64,000 nt of DNA, from NCBI GenBank assembly GCA_963681505.1, contig OY811976.1:7586824-7650823 (forward strand). Reading direction: 5' to 3'. Origin of the DNA: Eunapius fragilis (Eukaryota; Porifera; Demospongiae; Spongillida; Spongillidae). The notes beneath the pieces are model-generated. The model saw only the letters and a list, made by a program, of their open reading frames with translations, did not search any database and was not told the DNA's origin. Below, in pieces: positions 1 through 10,439 of the stretch (position 1 is the first letter of the stretch; every line of letters begins with the position of its first letter). Made by a program: the position numbers and the translations under genes.

Positions 1-74
1 AAGACGCCATTTCAGATAATAAAATAGCAAGGGCTGTGGATTAATCTACCCACAAAGATCGCTAGGTTTACCTA

Positions 75-311
75 GTGAACGCTATAGGTTTACCTAGCGT
101 TAGGTACTTATTCATTAAGGCACCCGAAATAGAGAAGCGCTCGTTGCAAGAAGGATTAGTTGCAACGCGGCAAGGTATTCATGGGTTTATTAAGCGGTAT
201 GAGGCTACAGGATCAATTGGATGGACTTTCCGAGGTAGCGCGTATTGTGAATTAGTCAGCGCCGTTCTCAACAAACTCATTACGCTCTTCGTCGATTTCG
301 AGGTGAGTTAG
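75..311 (+). pseudogene. Tc1/mariner transposase N-terminal fragment
   Basis: A 78-codon open frame contains the motif GLVATRQGIHGFIKRYEATGS. This resembles the N-terminal helix-turn-helix DNA-binding region of Tc1/mariner transposases, the part that binds the terminal inverted repeats. Nothing resembling the DDE/D catalytic domain follows; the frame closes at 311 and downstream sequence is AT-rich and unrecognised. I read it as a truncated remnant. No flanking TA-bounded inverted repeats are visible, so the ends of the parent element are not defined. Confidence 0.45.
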
Positions 312-599
312 AACGTGCTCTGATACCGTAATTACGTTCGTTGAAAGCTACGATTACGCCGTTATTACGCCGTCCAATTATCGCGAAGGTAACGGCGTAA
401 CCGTACAGTCCAATTGGACTGCGAGTCTAATAGCGTACCGTTATTAATATCCAACGTTCTACAGCGACGCCGTAATAAATTACGTAAAGTTTATTTTGAC
501 CGGTACTGTAGATGATTACTATGCAGCGTAGCTAAATATATACTTTTTGGCAAATTGAAATCAACATATTCATCGTGTTGTGGTTATATAATAACAAAA
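312..599. other. No gene seen; sequence with short repeats
   Basis: About 290 bases without coding signal. Several short inverted or direct words built on 'acgccgttattacgccg' occur between 350 and 480. This may be the tail of the upstream transposon remnant, but I cannot assign it. Confidence 0.3.
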
Positions 600-1533
600 C
601 TAACCGCGCAACCAATCAACATTGCACAAGGCAACGTGGTTGAAAATGGAAAGTCGCTGTCCTCTTGGTGAGCTGCTGCATGACAATTGTAGCAACAGAT
701 CAAGCGCTGCATTGTATATTTTAAATAATGAGGAAAGGGTCCTATTGAACTGCAGAACGGGGCATTCAGTACCCACTGTATGTGATGCGCATAAAATTGC
801 GTATCTGAAGTTGTATGTCATGAATCAAAAGAAGAGATGTGATCCACATGGTATTCATAAGAAGCAGTCTGTTACTTGAAGCCTTAAAGTTATCACTGTG
901 CCAATGGCCCAACAGCACAGTACAAGTGATTTAGAGCTAGTTCCTGGAAAGAAACTTTGCACTTCATGTCGAAAGACAACAATCCTAGCAATAATCAAGC
1001 AACTGATACCATCAACGAACCGTGTGACGATGATTTTGGAGCTCAAGAAGACTTGGTCACCTTCAGGATATCTTTTTTGCTGGTGAGCCTAGATCAGTCT
1101 CGAATTGATCAAATGAAGATAGGGAAGAAAAGGTACGCTGAAGGTAAGATGAAGAAGATAGATCAGAAAGAAGCTGAAGCTGGAGCCATGTAAGGAACAG
1201 GAGGAGTATCATGAACTGTTAGAGCAGCTAAAGAAGAAATTCAACAAGAGTGCCAAGAAAAGTGAGAAGTTTTAGGTATTCCGCAGTCTTGGACATTACA
1301 AAGGATTAAGGAGGGGTTTGGAGCAACCAAGCACATGGCGAGAAAGGCTAAAGAGTTGGTTGTCTCCAAGGAAGTTTTGTCAACACCAAATTCTCGGCCT
1401 GATAAGACACTGAGTGACAGAACAGTGCAGCTGGTAAATGAGTTTTACCTCAGTGATGTAGTCAGCTGCATAATGCCAGGTAAAAGGGACTGCATTTCAG
1501 TGAAGGTAAGTGGAAAGAAGACATTAAATCAAA

Positions 1534-1589
1534 AGCATTGCCATCCTCATTACAGAAGGTGGAACTTCTGTAATGAGGATGGCAATGCT
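1534..1589. repeat. Perfect 25 bp inverted repeat, 6 bp loop
   Basis: The arm at 1534-1558 (agcattgccatcctcattac...) is the exact reverse complement of 1565-1589, with the loop gtggaa between. It lies inside the transposase-like coding region and breaks its frame. No target duplication or TIR is visible, so it may be a templated fold-back repair product rather than a mobile element. Confidence 0.8.
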
Positions 1590-2790
1590 GCTGAGTGTCT
1601 ATTGTAGTAAGTTGCCCCAACTGAAAGCATCTCTGATGGAAATCTTCAATGATATGGGTGTTGATGAGATTTCATTCAAATCCTGGGTTTCTGTTGACCA
1701 CAGTACATTGGAAACCCTGTCAAAAGGGACGGAAGACTTTGTTGACACATTCTTTGGACACATGACTTCATAGCAAAGCAACAAGCAGCATTTATAGTTG
1801 AAATGAAGGCCAATTTAAAAGGAGAAGCAGTGGTAATTGGTGATATGCTCAAAACTATAGTTTTTTTATTCAGGAATCTGTGCAAGGGTTCCATTGGAAC
1901 AATGACCGGGCCACGATACATCCATTTGTGGTTTACTATAAGCAACCAGAATCCCAAGGTAGTACTCAAACTGAAGCAACAGATATACTCCAATCATTGA
2001 ACTTTGCTAGCATTTCAAATTGTCCGGATGCAGTATCTGTACACCTTTTTGTGAAAACGCTTCTAGAGTTCTTGACTGTGTCCACCAAGAATCTCACGAA
2101 GGTGTACTACTTTACTGATGGTGCTTCCTCTCAGTACAAGAACAGAAAGAATTTTGTCAATTTGGCTTTCCATATGCGGGATTTTAACTTGGAAGCTGAG
2201 TGGCATTTCTTGGCCACGTCACATGGTAAAGGTCCATATGACGGTTTGGGTGTAACAATCAAACGCGAAGCAGCAAGAGCCAGTCTGCAAAGGCCCTTAG
2301 AGGGCCAAATACAAACGGCATTTCAGCTCTATGAATGGGCCAAAGAGGCCATATCATCTATTCAGTTTCAGTATGTTGACAAAGGGGAATATGAAGCTGA
2401 GAGCATCTCGTTCAAAAACATCTTGAAGCTGCTGTAACTGCAGTGGAAATCGTGATACTTGTCATTAATTTTTTTTGGGTCTGTTTTAATGTTAACTCGA
2501 TTTTTTAACATTAACTGTATGCAGTATTGAAAATCTGACAACACATTGTTGTTGACCAAACATTTGTAAACAAGTACCGAAAATAAGTAAGTGTCACGTG
2601 ACTAACACATCTGTTTGTTTTTGTTTTTAAGTGTCCCAGTCCAAAAAACGGATTTGTAGCATATTTCTCAGCTCTGAGGCAGCAGATCAACACAAAATTT
2701 GGTGTATAAGAGAAAAACAAACCTGCCCAACATTTGGCCGAGTCATATTTCAAACCCGGGAAATACATTGTGTTTTGTCATGGGAGACAC

Positions 2791-3473
2791 CAGTGTTCTC
2801 CCCAGCGCCATGCTCTAGCGTGGTGCATTCCAGGTGATAAATGTGTGGTCTATGAATTTAATTAGCACTTGGTTGCTTTGTCATCTGTGGTTTCTTTAAA
2901 TTTTAATTTATATACCTTACATCATTAAATGTTTCTAATTATATCCCAACAAAACCCCCCTCAGTGCGTTTTTAGTACTATATAACCAGGCAACATAGCA
3001 TAATAGCTCAGGCGTTATAGCAATGGCAACGAGGTCAAGCGAAGTAGAGATTTTAACTGTACGTAAAAAACGCAAAGGAAGTCATAAAATAGGGTACTGT
3101 TCATCGTGGAAAGAAGGCTATCCCTGGCTAGTTCCAACTGAAGATACAGCTGGCATCATGACAGGACTTCTGTGTGAAATATGCTAATGCCAGGAGAGCA
3201 GCAGTTCTGGTATCTGGACAACTGTACCATGCACATCCCTCCTAAAGGATTGTATATTGACTATTAGACATAGGAATAAACAACCTGATTATATAAGTCG
3301 CGATCAAAAAGTGTATACAATTTTAAGGAACGAGCTCTACATGCTGCATATGCTATAGCGTGGCCCATAAACCAATCTTTATCACCTACCTACCCAGTTT
3401 ACTTAACACCTAGTAATCACCTTTATTCATAAGCGTGGCGCTATTGAAGCGCCACGCTCTGGGGAAAACACTG
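2791..3473. mobile_element. 683 bp non-autonomous TIR element nested in the palindrome
   Basis: Termini are cagtgttctccccag at the left and ctggggaaaacactg at the right, followed by further inverted matches (gctctagcgtgg / ccacgctc). It is flanked by the 5 bp direct repeat GACAC at 2786-2790 and 3474-3478. The opposite arm of the host palindrome preserves the empty site (gagagacacgtttg), which fixes the boundaries. No coding capacity is seen. The right end also holds a short hairpin (gcgtggcgc / gcgccacgc). A CAGTG terminus with a 5 bp duplication fits hAT5-type families. Confidence 0.75.
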
Positions 3474-3733
3474 GACACGTTTGTTTAGGTTGAAAAGCGT
3501 TTAGCATGCCGTTATGCACAGTGGGCGTTATATGCAACAGTACATTGATTTGTATACGAAGGGATGGTTATTGCACCATAGACACCTATGTTTACAACAT
3601 AACAGTTAATTTTACCGTCAAAATTCTGCTTGCAAACGTTGAAGCTTAGAAAACACGCCATTTTTGAATGAATCTCATTACAATTGTTACGTTATTGAAA
3701 CAATTTCATAATATTAATTAAAGTTTCGATTTT

Positions 3734-4336
3734 ATGGCTGAATACGGGAACGGTTTCAATTGCAAGTTTGGTTCTTCTAAGAACCAAACATCAACCTGCA
3801 AAAAAAAGCAGCGAGCAAGTAAGGAGGCAAATCATGTGTGGGCACCTTTGAAGCGAAGGAAGGCTCCGAGGGATAATCCCGAAGCTGCCGCTTTGAAGCG
3901 GTGGTCGGTCAGCGAAGCAAGTCCTCAAAGAGCAGAAAGACGAATGCTACAATTGCAGAGAGTGCAGCCAAGGAATTGGAGTCCCTCGCTTGTACACATG
4001 CCAAATGTGTCCGATTGTGAGGCAAGAGCATTTGCATTACGAATGTTCTACATAGAGGTGTCCAACGGAATGTCTCCCACTGACGCCCAAACAAATGTGA
4101 GTCAGATGTTTTTTGGTATGCTCAAGAACGGTCCAAAGATGGGTCGAGCTGTGGGAAAGTATTGGAGAAGAGGCCTTGCTGGATGGTCACAAGGAGCACC
4201 CTGCTTAACTGTACTTCCATCCAATTATTATTCTATTTATATTTCATGCTTTACCGCAAGGGACTCCAATTCCTTGGCTGCACTCTCTGCGATAGTAGCA
4301 TTCGTCCTTCTGCTCTTGAGGAACTTGCTTCGCTGA
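3734..4336 (+). CDS. Open frame across the palindrome (unknown protein, 200 codons)
   Basis: The left arm encodes an ORF starting MAEYGNGFNCKFGSSKNQ, rich in K, R and S (KKKQRASKEAN, LKRRKAPRDNPEAAALKRW). It runs through the central spacer (ARAFALRMFYIEVSNGMSPTDA, MLKNGPKMGRAVGKYW) into the right arm. The right arm read on the minus strand begins with a near-identical MAEDGNSFNCEN, so the same N-terminus points inward from both arms. The right-arm copy is broken after about 30 codons. I do not recognise the protein. It could be a remnant of the element's own gene or a chance open frame; the central spacer looks more protein-like than the arms. Confidence 0.3.
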   Translation: MAEYGNGFNCKFGSSKNQTSTCKKKQRASKEANHVWAPLKRRKAPRDNPEAAALKRWSVSEASPQRAERRMLQLQRVQPRNWSPSLVHMPNVSDCEARAFALRMFYIEVSNGMSPTDAQTNVSQMFFGMLKNGPKMGRAVGKYWRRGLAGWSQGAPCLTVLPSNYYSIYISCFTARDSNSLAALSAIVAFVLLLLRNLLR

Positions 4337-5589
4337 CCAACCACTGCTTCAAAGCGGCAGCTTCGGGACTATCCCTCGGAGCCTTCCTTCGCTTCAAAGG
4401 TGCCCACACATGATTTGCCTCCTTACTTGCTCGCCGCTTTTTTTTCGCTGGTTGATGTTTGGTTCTTAGAAGATCTGTTTTCGCAATTGAAACTGTTCCC
4501 GTCTTCAGCCATAAAATCGAAATTTTAATTAATATTATGAAATTGTTTCAATTGTAATGAGATTCATTTGAAAATGGCGTGTTTTCTAAGCTTCAACGTT
4601 TGCAAGCAGAATTTTGACGGTAAAATTAACTGTTAAGTTGTAAACATATGTGTCTATGGTGCAATAACCATCCCTCGGTATACAAATCGATGCAATGTCG
4701 CATATAACGCCCACTGTGCATAACGGCATGCTAAACGCTTTTCAACCTAAACAAACGTGTCTCTCATGAAAAAACACAAGTATTTCCCGGGTTTGAAATA
4801 TGACTCAGCCAAACGTTGGGCAAGGTTTGTTTTTCTCTTATATACCAAATTTTGTGTTGATCTGCTGCCTCAGAGCTGAGAAATATGCTTCAAATCCGTT
4901 TTTTGGACTGGGACACTTAAAAACAAAAACAGACATGTTAGTCACGTGACACTTACTTATTTCCGGTACTTGTTTACAAATGTTTGGTCAACAACAATGT
5001 GTTGTCAGATTTTCAATACTGCATACAGTTAATGTTTAAAAAATCAAGTTAACATTAAAACACACCCCAAAAAAATTTAACAAGTATCACGATTTCCACT
5101 GTATAGTTGGCACACGTTCGTTTCATTCATACTCTCCTTTGATAGACAAAAACCAGTGTGTTAGAGGTAAAGCCCTATTCTTATAGCCCTAAGAGTACCA
5201 CTGTCAAAATATCTACACACAGGGAGTTGCTCTCAATGGCTGAATTGAGTGGTTATGTTATATGCGAGTATAACTCATTGTGGTGGCTAGCTTTAGTCAT
5301 GGAGACTTGTGATAATGATGAGATAAAAGTGCAATTCCTCCATCCTTCTGGCCCTTCTCCTTCCATTTCATTCCCCACAAACAACAGGATGAATTGATTG
5401 TCAGTCGCTCGCACATCCTAACGAAAGTTAGCGCAAATACATTGACAGGAAGAGTCTATAAAATTTCTCGTGAAGATACACTAGAAGCAACGCGTTTGAA
5501 ACACGAGTTTTACTAAAGTAGCACTTAGAACCTGTCATGGTTACTGTGTAAGCAACAAAACAATGAAAAGTTACGTGGTGAAGGCTATG

Positions 5590-6945
5590 AAGGTAACCTA
5601 GACAAGTTGGTCTATTTTAGTTTCAACACCGGATCCACGTGAAATAACCATTTTTAAGGGGTGTTTTGTAGAACTGTGTTTTTCGAAAAAGCGTTTACCA
5701 TCTTTTCTTTTACTGATAATAGTAGTCTTCAGTTGTCCTGTTTTGTCAAACACATAAATGCTATTATTCCCACATCCTACATAGATGTTTCCACTGCCAT
5801 GTATGGCAACACATAATGGTTGACCAGGGCAGCATATCTCTTGTGGGGCAGAACATTTATGAGGTAGTCACATTTAGATATCGTGAGAACTTTTCTGCAC
5901 ATTATGACCATCCATTGTGATGAGGAGCTGGTGAGGACCAGCAACCTGAGGAGTGAGGGTGACAGTGTAGGTACCATCCCTGTGGTCCTCCACCTCCAGG
6001 GATTTGCCGCCAAGTTTGCAACAGGGGGTGGGTTTTGGAATATACAAAAAATATAGGGGGGTGAAAGTCTTAGCTCTGCACTGTTACATGGTATGCCATG
6101 GAGTTTTAGCATGTAAACCAGGGGGTGGGTTAGTCAAATTAGTGGCAAACCAGGGGGTGGGTAGGGGGTGGATAGGGGGTGGATAGGGGGTGGGAGCGGT
6201 AAATCCCTGACCTCTCCGTACACAGCTGCTCCATTATGGTCCTTGGACCTCATCTCAGCCTGAACCATTCTTCCTCCATGTGGATACCCCACCTACTTTG
6301 AGGTCTTGCTCTCAACCTTAACAAACTTGGTCCCTGCCTTGGATACTGATGTGGATGTTCATGTACTTGAAGATGGTGATGGAGGCACATAGAGAATGCA
6401 ACCAAATTTGGATATTTCTCTTTTACAAGACCATCTGGTTGGACATCAACAGATATATTTTCAAGCATATTTGGTATAGGAGGTATGACTTCCAGTCTCT
6501 TAATGGTGACTTTCATTTCAATGGGTACAAGCCCTCCCATAGCTACTACTTCATGGTCAGTGTGGGTCTGGAGGATGTGGGAGATCACCTCGGAGTAGTG
6601 ACTGATATCCTGTTGGATCTCCTCAAAATGCTCTTTCTGGAGGATAAGGCCTGTTGTTTGGGTGAGTGCTATGGTCCCCAGCTCTGACAACAGTGCCTTT
6701 TTCCTCTCCTCAAGTGCCTCATGTAGCTGTTCAAAAGCCTGTTTGATGGCCAGTTCACCTTCATGTTTGGAGACCTCCACTTGTTCCATCTTCTTCTGAT
6801 TAGCACCAAAGGCATCAGCCAGTGTGTCTTGCACATGTTGGAGTGTCCCTCTCATTTCACCTCGATGAGCCTCTGCAACAGTGGACAGTTCAGTTACATC
6901 ATGGTCTTCGTGGGCAAGAGTGGTGCAGTCTTGAAACTATGCTCC
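5590..6945 (-). pseudogene. TRIM-NHL type gene fragment (B-box end, coiled coil, filamin, one NHL repeat)
   Basis: Reading leftwards, about 6945-6855 encodes DCTTLAHEDHDVTELS, the end of a B-box zinc finger. About 6855-6400 encodes a B-box C-terminal coiled coil (KQAFEQLHEALEERKKALLS, ISHYSEVISHILQTHTDHE). About 6360-6205 then 6000-5855 encode a filamin-type repeat (KAGTKFVKVESKT, VGYPHGGRMVQAEMRSKDHN, VEDHRDGTYTVTLTPQVAG). About 5830-5640 encodes an NHL repeat (PLCVAIHGSGNIYVG, NSIYVFDKTGQLKTT). This order matches TRIM2/3/71-like proteins, which are E3 ligases or RNA-binding regulators. A frame shift near 6380, an in-frame stop after VESKTSK, an insertion at about 6005-6205 and the absence of RING and further NHL repeats mark it as a pseudogene. 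Confidence 0.6.
6005..6205. repeat. Insertion with gggggtgggta-type repeats inside the filamin region
   Basis: The filamin coding sequence stops at GEVRD and resumes at LEVEDHRDG about 200 bp later. Both sides of the gap carry related words (ggatttgccgcc at 6000; ggtaaatccctg at 6200). The insert contains several copies of cagggggtgggt, gtagggggtggata and similar G-rich units. It could be a degraded intron or a small insertion; I favour insertion because the split falls within a beta-strand motif. Confidence 0.4.
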
Positions 6946-7091
6946 CTCCATAAGCTGTGTAGGTGTGATACAAATCACGTGAGGGTGTGGTCCAACGTGA
7001 GGGGTATATGCAGGAATGGATTTCCAGACTGAGTCAGTCTAAGCGTTTGCACAAGTGGCCACGTACTTTTTCTCTTGGACTTATCTCTGAC

Positions 7092-7765
7092 ATGGCGAAA
7101 GAAGAGGCAATGGCTCTACTCCTGAGCGAGGTGCGGAAGCTTCGAGATGGTCAGGAGGTGATGCGGTCGGCACAGGAGGAGACCTCTCAGAAAATCACCA
7201 GATCTAGTGGCCGCCGGGACCCTTACATGTTTAAGAGACAAGGGAATGAAAATCAGTTCCAATTCAATCAAGACGTCGAAGACGCTATTGCGGAGGTGTC
7301 TGCCGGGCTGAAAAAAGGGAACGCCGACGATACGGGAGAAAGGGGAAAGCTAGGGCTGCAGAAATTCAAAGAGCGTAGCCGAGGAAGGTATGTCATTAAT
7401 AGCCCGCAAGCAGAAGCTGTTAAAATTGGCCGATCGCTCCGAATGGGGGTGGGCTGTGGTGGAGTACGTGGAGGATGACCTGGCGGAGGACTCCAGAGAC
7501 GAGAAAAGAATTAGAGCGTGCGGAGCTGGCCGCTGGAAGGAATATCGCTCGAAAGCGAAAGGCCGAAGAGCTTGGACGGGGCCGTGGTTACGGGAAAGGT
7601 GACAGCAGCGCATTGCAGCCTGTGGTTAGAGGGCAGTTACAACAGCCGTTGGCACCTCCTGTGGTGAGGCCGCGTCAACCTTCTCATGCTTCACATGTGG
7701 GGGAGCCAGGGCACATGAGAAGAGAGTGCCCAAAGCGGTCCACATCAACCACCGTGTGTATCCTC
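7092..7765 (+). pseudogene. Gag-like protein of the DIRS/Ngaro-like element
   Basis: A frame opening MAKEEAMALLLSEVRKLRDG runs through RRDPYMFKRQGNENQFQFNQ. After a frame change at about 7385 it continues in LLKLADRSEWGWAVVEYVED and DDLAEDSRDEKRI, a signature of Gag proteins in Ngaro-like elements. Around 7685-7735 a CCHC zinc knuckle is visible but split by a one-base frameshift: SCFTCG in one frame, EPGHMRRECPK in another. A poly-G slip (gtgggggagcc) at about 7700 is the probable cause. The intact protein would coat element RNA. Confidence 0.55.
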
Positions 7766-7835
7766 CAAATTAAATTTATTGCATGTCAAGGTGTGGTGGA
7801 TTTCCTGTGAAATTGTTGACGGAGAAGGTGAGATG

Positions 7836-9760
7836 CATGAAGAATTGGATTGGATGTCATCTCAGGTGTGCATGGGGAGTTTAACCTGCTCAGAGTCAGT
7901 GGTAATACAGTTAAGGGTAGTCTAAGGGAGTGTGTAAAATATTGGAGGGAGGAATTGTGTGCTCCCCCATGGGTATTAGAAACAGTCATGAATGGCTATG
8001 TTCTGCCTCTATTGATGGAGCCAACAGTTTACACACAACCTAACTAACAATCAGCACTAAATAAAGCCAAGTTTATGGATATAGCAGTTTCAGAATTGCT
8101 GGGAGGAGGTTACATTGAGAGGGTGGTTGATACCCCTAGAGTTTGTAGTCCTTTGTCAGTGGTGTGCAATGGGGTGGGCAAAAAGAGGTTAGTAGACAAC
8201 CTGCAGCATGCAAACCAGTGCCTGTGGTAGCAGAAATTTAAGTATGAAGACCTTCGAGTTGCATTGATACTGTTTAATCCAGGTGAGTGGATGTTTACAT
8301 TTGACCTTAAGGCTGGTTATCATCACGTTGAAATTGTGCCACGTCATCGCACGTATTTGGGTTTTGCATGGAGGTCTGATCACTATGTGTTCACTGACTT
8401 GCCATTTGGGTTGTCATCTGCACCTTATGCATTTATGCATTTACTAAAATAATGCATCCATTAGTGCATTGGTGGCGCAGTAAAGGTACACGAATAGTTG
8501 TGTACTTGGATGATGGCATTTATGCAGTAGAAAGTGAGCAGCAGGCATTGAGGACTAGTGACCTGGTGCAGGATACACTTCGTTAGGCAGGTTTTGTAGC
8601 AAACAGCCCCGGATCCAGCATAGGCTCGGGGGGGGGGCCGCCCCCCCCATTCATACGAAATGCCGCCCTCTGGGACCAATTGCCGCCCCCCCCCCCCCCC
8701 CCCCCCCCCCGCTCCATTCCCCACGCACTATCACGCACGCGCACACAAACCAAGATATAAATCATCGTACGGCAAGCAGCACCCCCCCCCCCCCCGCTTT
8801 TGAATCGGGCCTAAAACGGACAGCACCCCCCCCCCCCCCCGCGTTTGGATCGGGCCTAAAACGGACAGCACCCCCCCGCCCCCCGCTTTTGGATCGGGCC
8901 TAAAACGGACAGCACCCCCCCCCCCCCCCCCCCCCCGCTTTTTGTATCCGCCCCTGGCTTCGCATGCATTCATTGTCAATGTGCCGCCCCTCCAGTAAAA
9001 CCGCCCCCCCCTTAGCCAAATCCTGGATCCGGGGCTGGTAGCAAATGAAACAAAATCATTCTGGTCGCCTTCACAGAAGTGCGGTGGTTAGGCTTTAACG
9101 TAGACCTCTTAGTTGGTTGTATCACAGTGCCTGATAAGAAAATTATTGCATTACAGAACATGCTTCAGTCGTTGGTAGGAAAGAAATGTACAATTAGCCA
9201 GCCTAGTTGGAAAGATTATATCAATGAATCTTGCCTTAGGCCCAGTGGCCAGGCTGAAGACTAGAGGTTTGTATGCGTTGCTTCAAACCAGGTTTGCATG
9301 GTGTGATAGGTTGCAGCTGACTCTGGAAGTTGAGGTTAAGCTTAAGTTTTGGGCAGAGTCCTTAGTTAGTTACAATGCACAGCCTATCTGGTGCAGTCCT
9401 GGTGCTGCCCGTGTTGTGTGTTCAGATGCTAGTGATGTGGGGTATGGTGGGTACACTGTTGGGCATGGTATGCATACTGCACATAGGAACTGGTTGCCTG
9501 AAGAGGCCCAGCAAAGTTCAACATGGCGGGAGCTGGTGGCAGTGCATAGAGTGCTTGAGGCAATGGCAAACAGTCTGCAAAATTGCAGGGTACGCTGGTT
9601 TACTGACAACCAAAATGTTGCACGTTTGTTGCTAGTTGGTAGTCGAAAGGAGCATTTGCAGATAGAAGTGCTAAAAGTATTTAGCTTGTGTGTCAGTCAT
9701 GGTATTCATCTTGAGCCTGAATGGATCCCCCGTAAGGAAAATGAATTGTCAGTCGCATAG
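7836..9760 (+). pseudogene. Reverse transcriptase-RNase H of the DIRS/Ngaro-like element
   Basis: RT motifs appear in order: GEWMFTFDLKAGYHHVEI (motif A, catalytic D) at 8284-8337, TDLPFGLSSAPYAF (motif B) near 8394-8435, and VVYLDDGIYAVE (motif C, catalytic DD) near 8499-8534. After the MITE at 8606-9037 the thumb resumes (RWLGFNVDLL). RNase H follows at about 9400-9760: VVCSDASDVGYGGY (first catalytic D), STWRELVAVHRVLE (E), VRWFTDNQNVARLL (D) and EWIPRKENEL. Stops at about 8040, 8230 and 8450 and frame changes show it is dead, although most catalytic residues survive. Confidence 0.7.
8606..9037. mobile_element. hAT-type MITE with G/C homopolymer interior
   Basis: Perfect 15 bp termini CAGCCCCGGATCCAG and CTGGATCCGGGGCTG are flanked by the 8 bp direct repeat GTAGCAAA at 8598-8605 and 9038-9045, which fits the hAT target consensus nTnnnnAn. 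Removing the element restores the RT reading GFVANE. The interior contains three direct repeats of roughly 55 bp (poly-C tract, then cgcttttggatcgggcctaa and aacggacagca). There is no coding capacity; frames through it are homopolymer artefacts. Confidence 0.85.
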
Positions 9761-10439
9761 TCGATTCTGATGATTGGCAGTTGCAACCTAACCTGTTTGC
9801 CCGGTTAGATAATGTTTGAGGTCCTCACATGGTGGACAGGTTTGCTAGTCAGCATAACGCACAGCTACCCCAATTTAACTCACGTTTTGCTTGGAAGGAT
9901 GCAGAAGCAGTAGATACCTTTACAATTGATTGGTCAGGTGAAAAAATGCCCACCGCTTGTGCTTATTCCTACGGTGTTAAGACATGAAGCATGCAGGGCC
10001 CAAGGTACCATGCTAGCGCTGGCATGGGAATCAGCCCCCTTTTTGGCCTATGTTGTGTCGTGATTTTGTACTAGACAGCCTGTCGTTGCCGTTGACATTT
10101 AACATGTTTCATCCTAGCAAGTCAGGATCAGTTATATTCAACAGAGCATTCCCTAATACAGCGGTATTGGCCCTTAGGCTGGAGTTTTGAGTTTAGAGAT
10201 CAGTTGGCCTGTTGTCAACCAGAGATGTTGGCCAAGGGAGCCATGTGTCTGTTGGCCAGTTGGCCTGTTGTCAATCAGAGATGTTGACTAGACCCCAGCC
10301 AAGAGAGCTGTGTGTCTGTTGGCTTATTGGCCAGTGTTGGTTGATGTGGGATCAACCCGATCTACTGTATGTATATGTTGTAACTGGAATTTCTGTTTTC
10401 CCACAGACATCTGTTCTGCAGGGGTCTGGCTGCTACTGA

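Larger units (their letters stand above)
2441..5101. mobile_element. Long palindromic (foldback) element, probably hAT-like, with arms of about 850 bp
   Basis: The left end begins CAGTGGAAATCGTGATACTTG and the right end is its inverted counterpart ending ATCACGATTTCCACTG. Homology between the two sides extends inward over nearly the whole element: 2441-2790 plus 3474 to about 3995 on the left matches the reverse complement of about 4250-5101 on the right. A unique spacer of about 250 bp lies in the centre. CAGTGG termini fit hAT elements. The flanking 8-mers (tgtaactg, tatagttg) match at only 5 of 8 positions, so the target duplication is decayed or my boundary is off. It sits inside a transposase-like gene and carries a 683 bp secondary insertion in its left arm. 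Confidence 0.7.
600..5516 (+). pseudogene. Transposase-like gene of unassigned family, split by a nested insertion
   Basis: Broken coding segments in several frames run from 622 to about 2437 and resume at 5102-5516. Segment 622-1000 encodes VCDAHKIAYLKLYVMNQKK and PGKKLCTSCRK, which looks like a Cys-containing N-terminal domain. Segment 1880-2437 encodes YFTDGASSQYKNRKNF, EWHFLATSHGKGPYDG and ASLQRPLEGQIQTA, with conserved D, H, G and K residues in a pattern I associate with transposase-like proteins common in cnidarian and sponge genomes. Segment 5108-5516 encodes GTRSFHSYSP, VQFLHPSGPS and LTGRVYKIS, the usual C-terminal part of that family. The protein is interrupted between about 2437 and 5102 by a palindromic element, and frameshifts and stops occur elsewhere. 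I cannot name the superfamily. It cannot make a full product as it stands. Confidence 0.5.
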
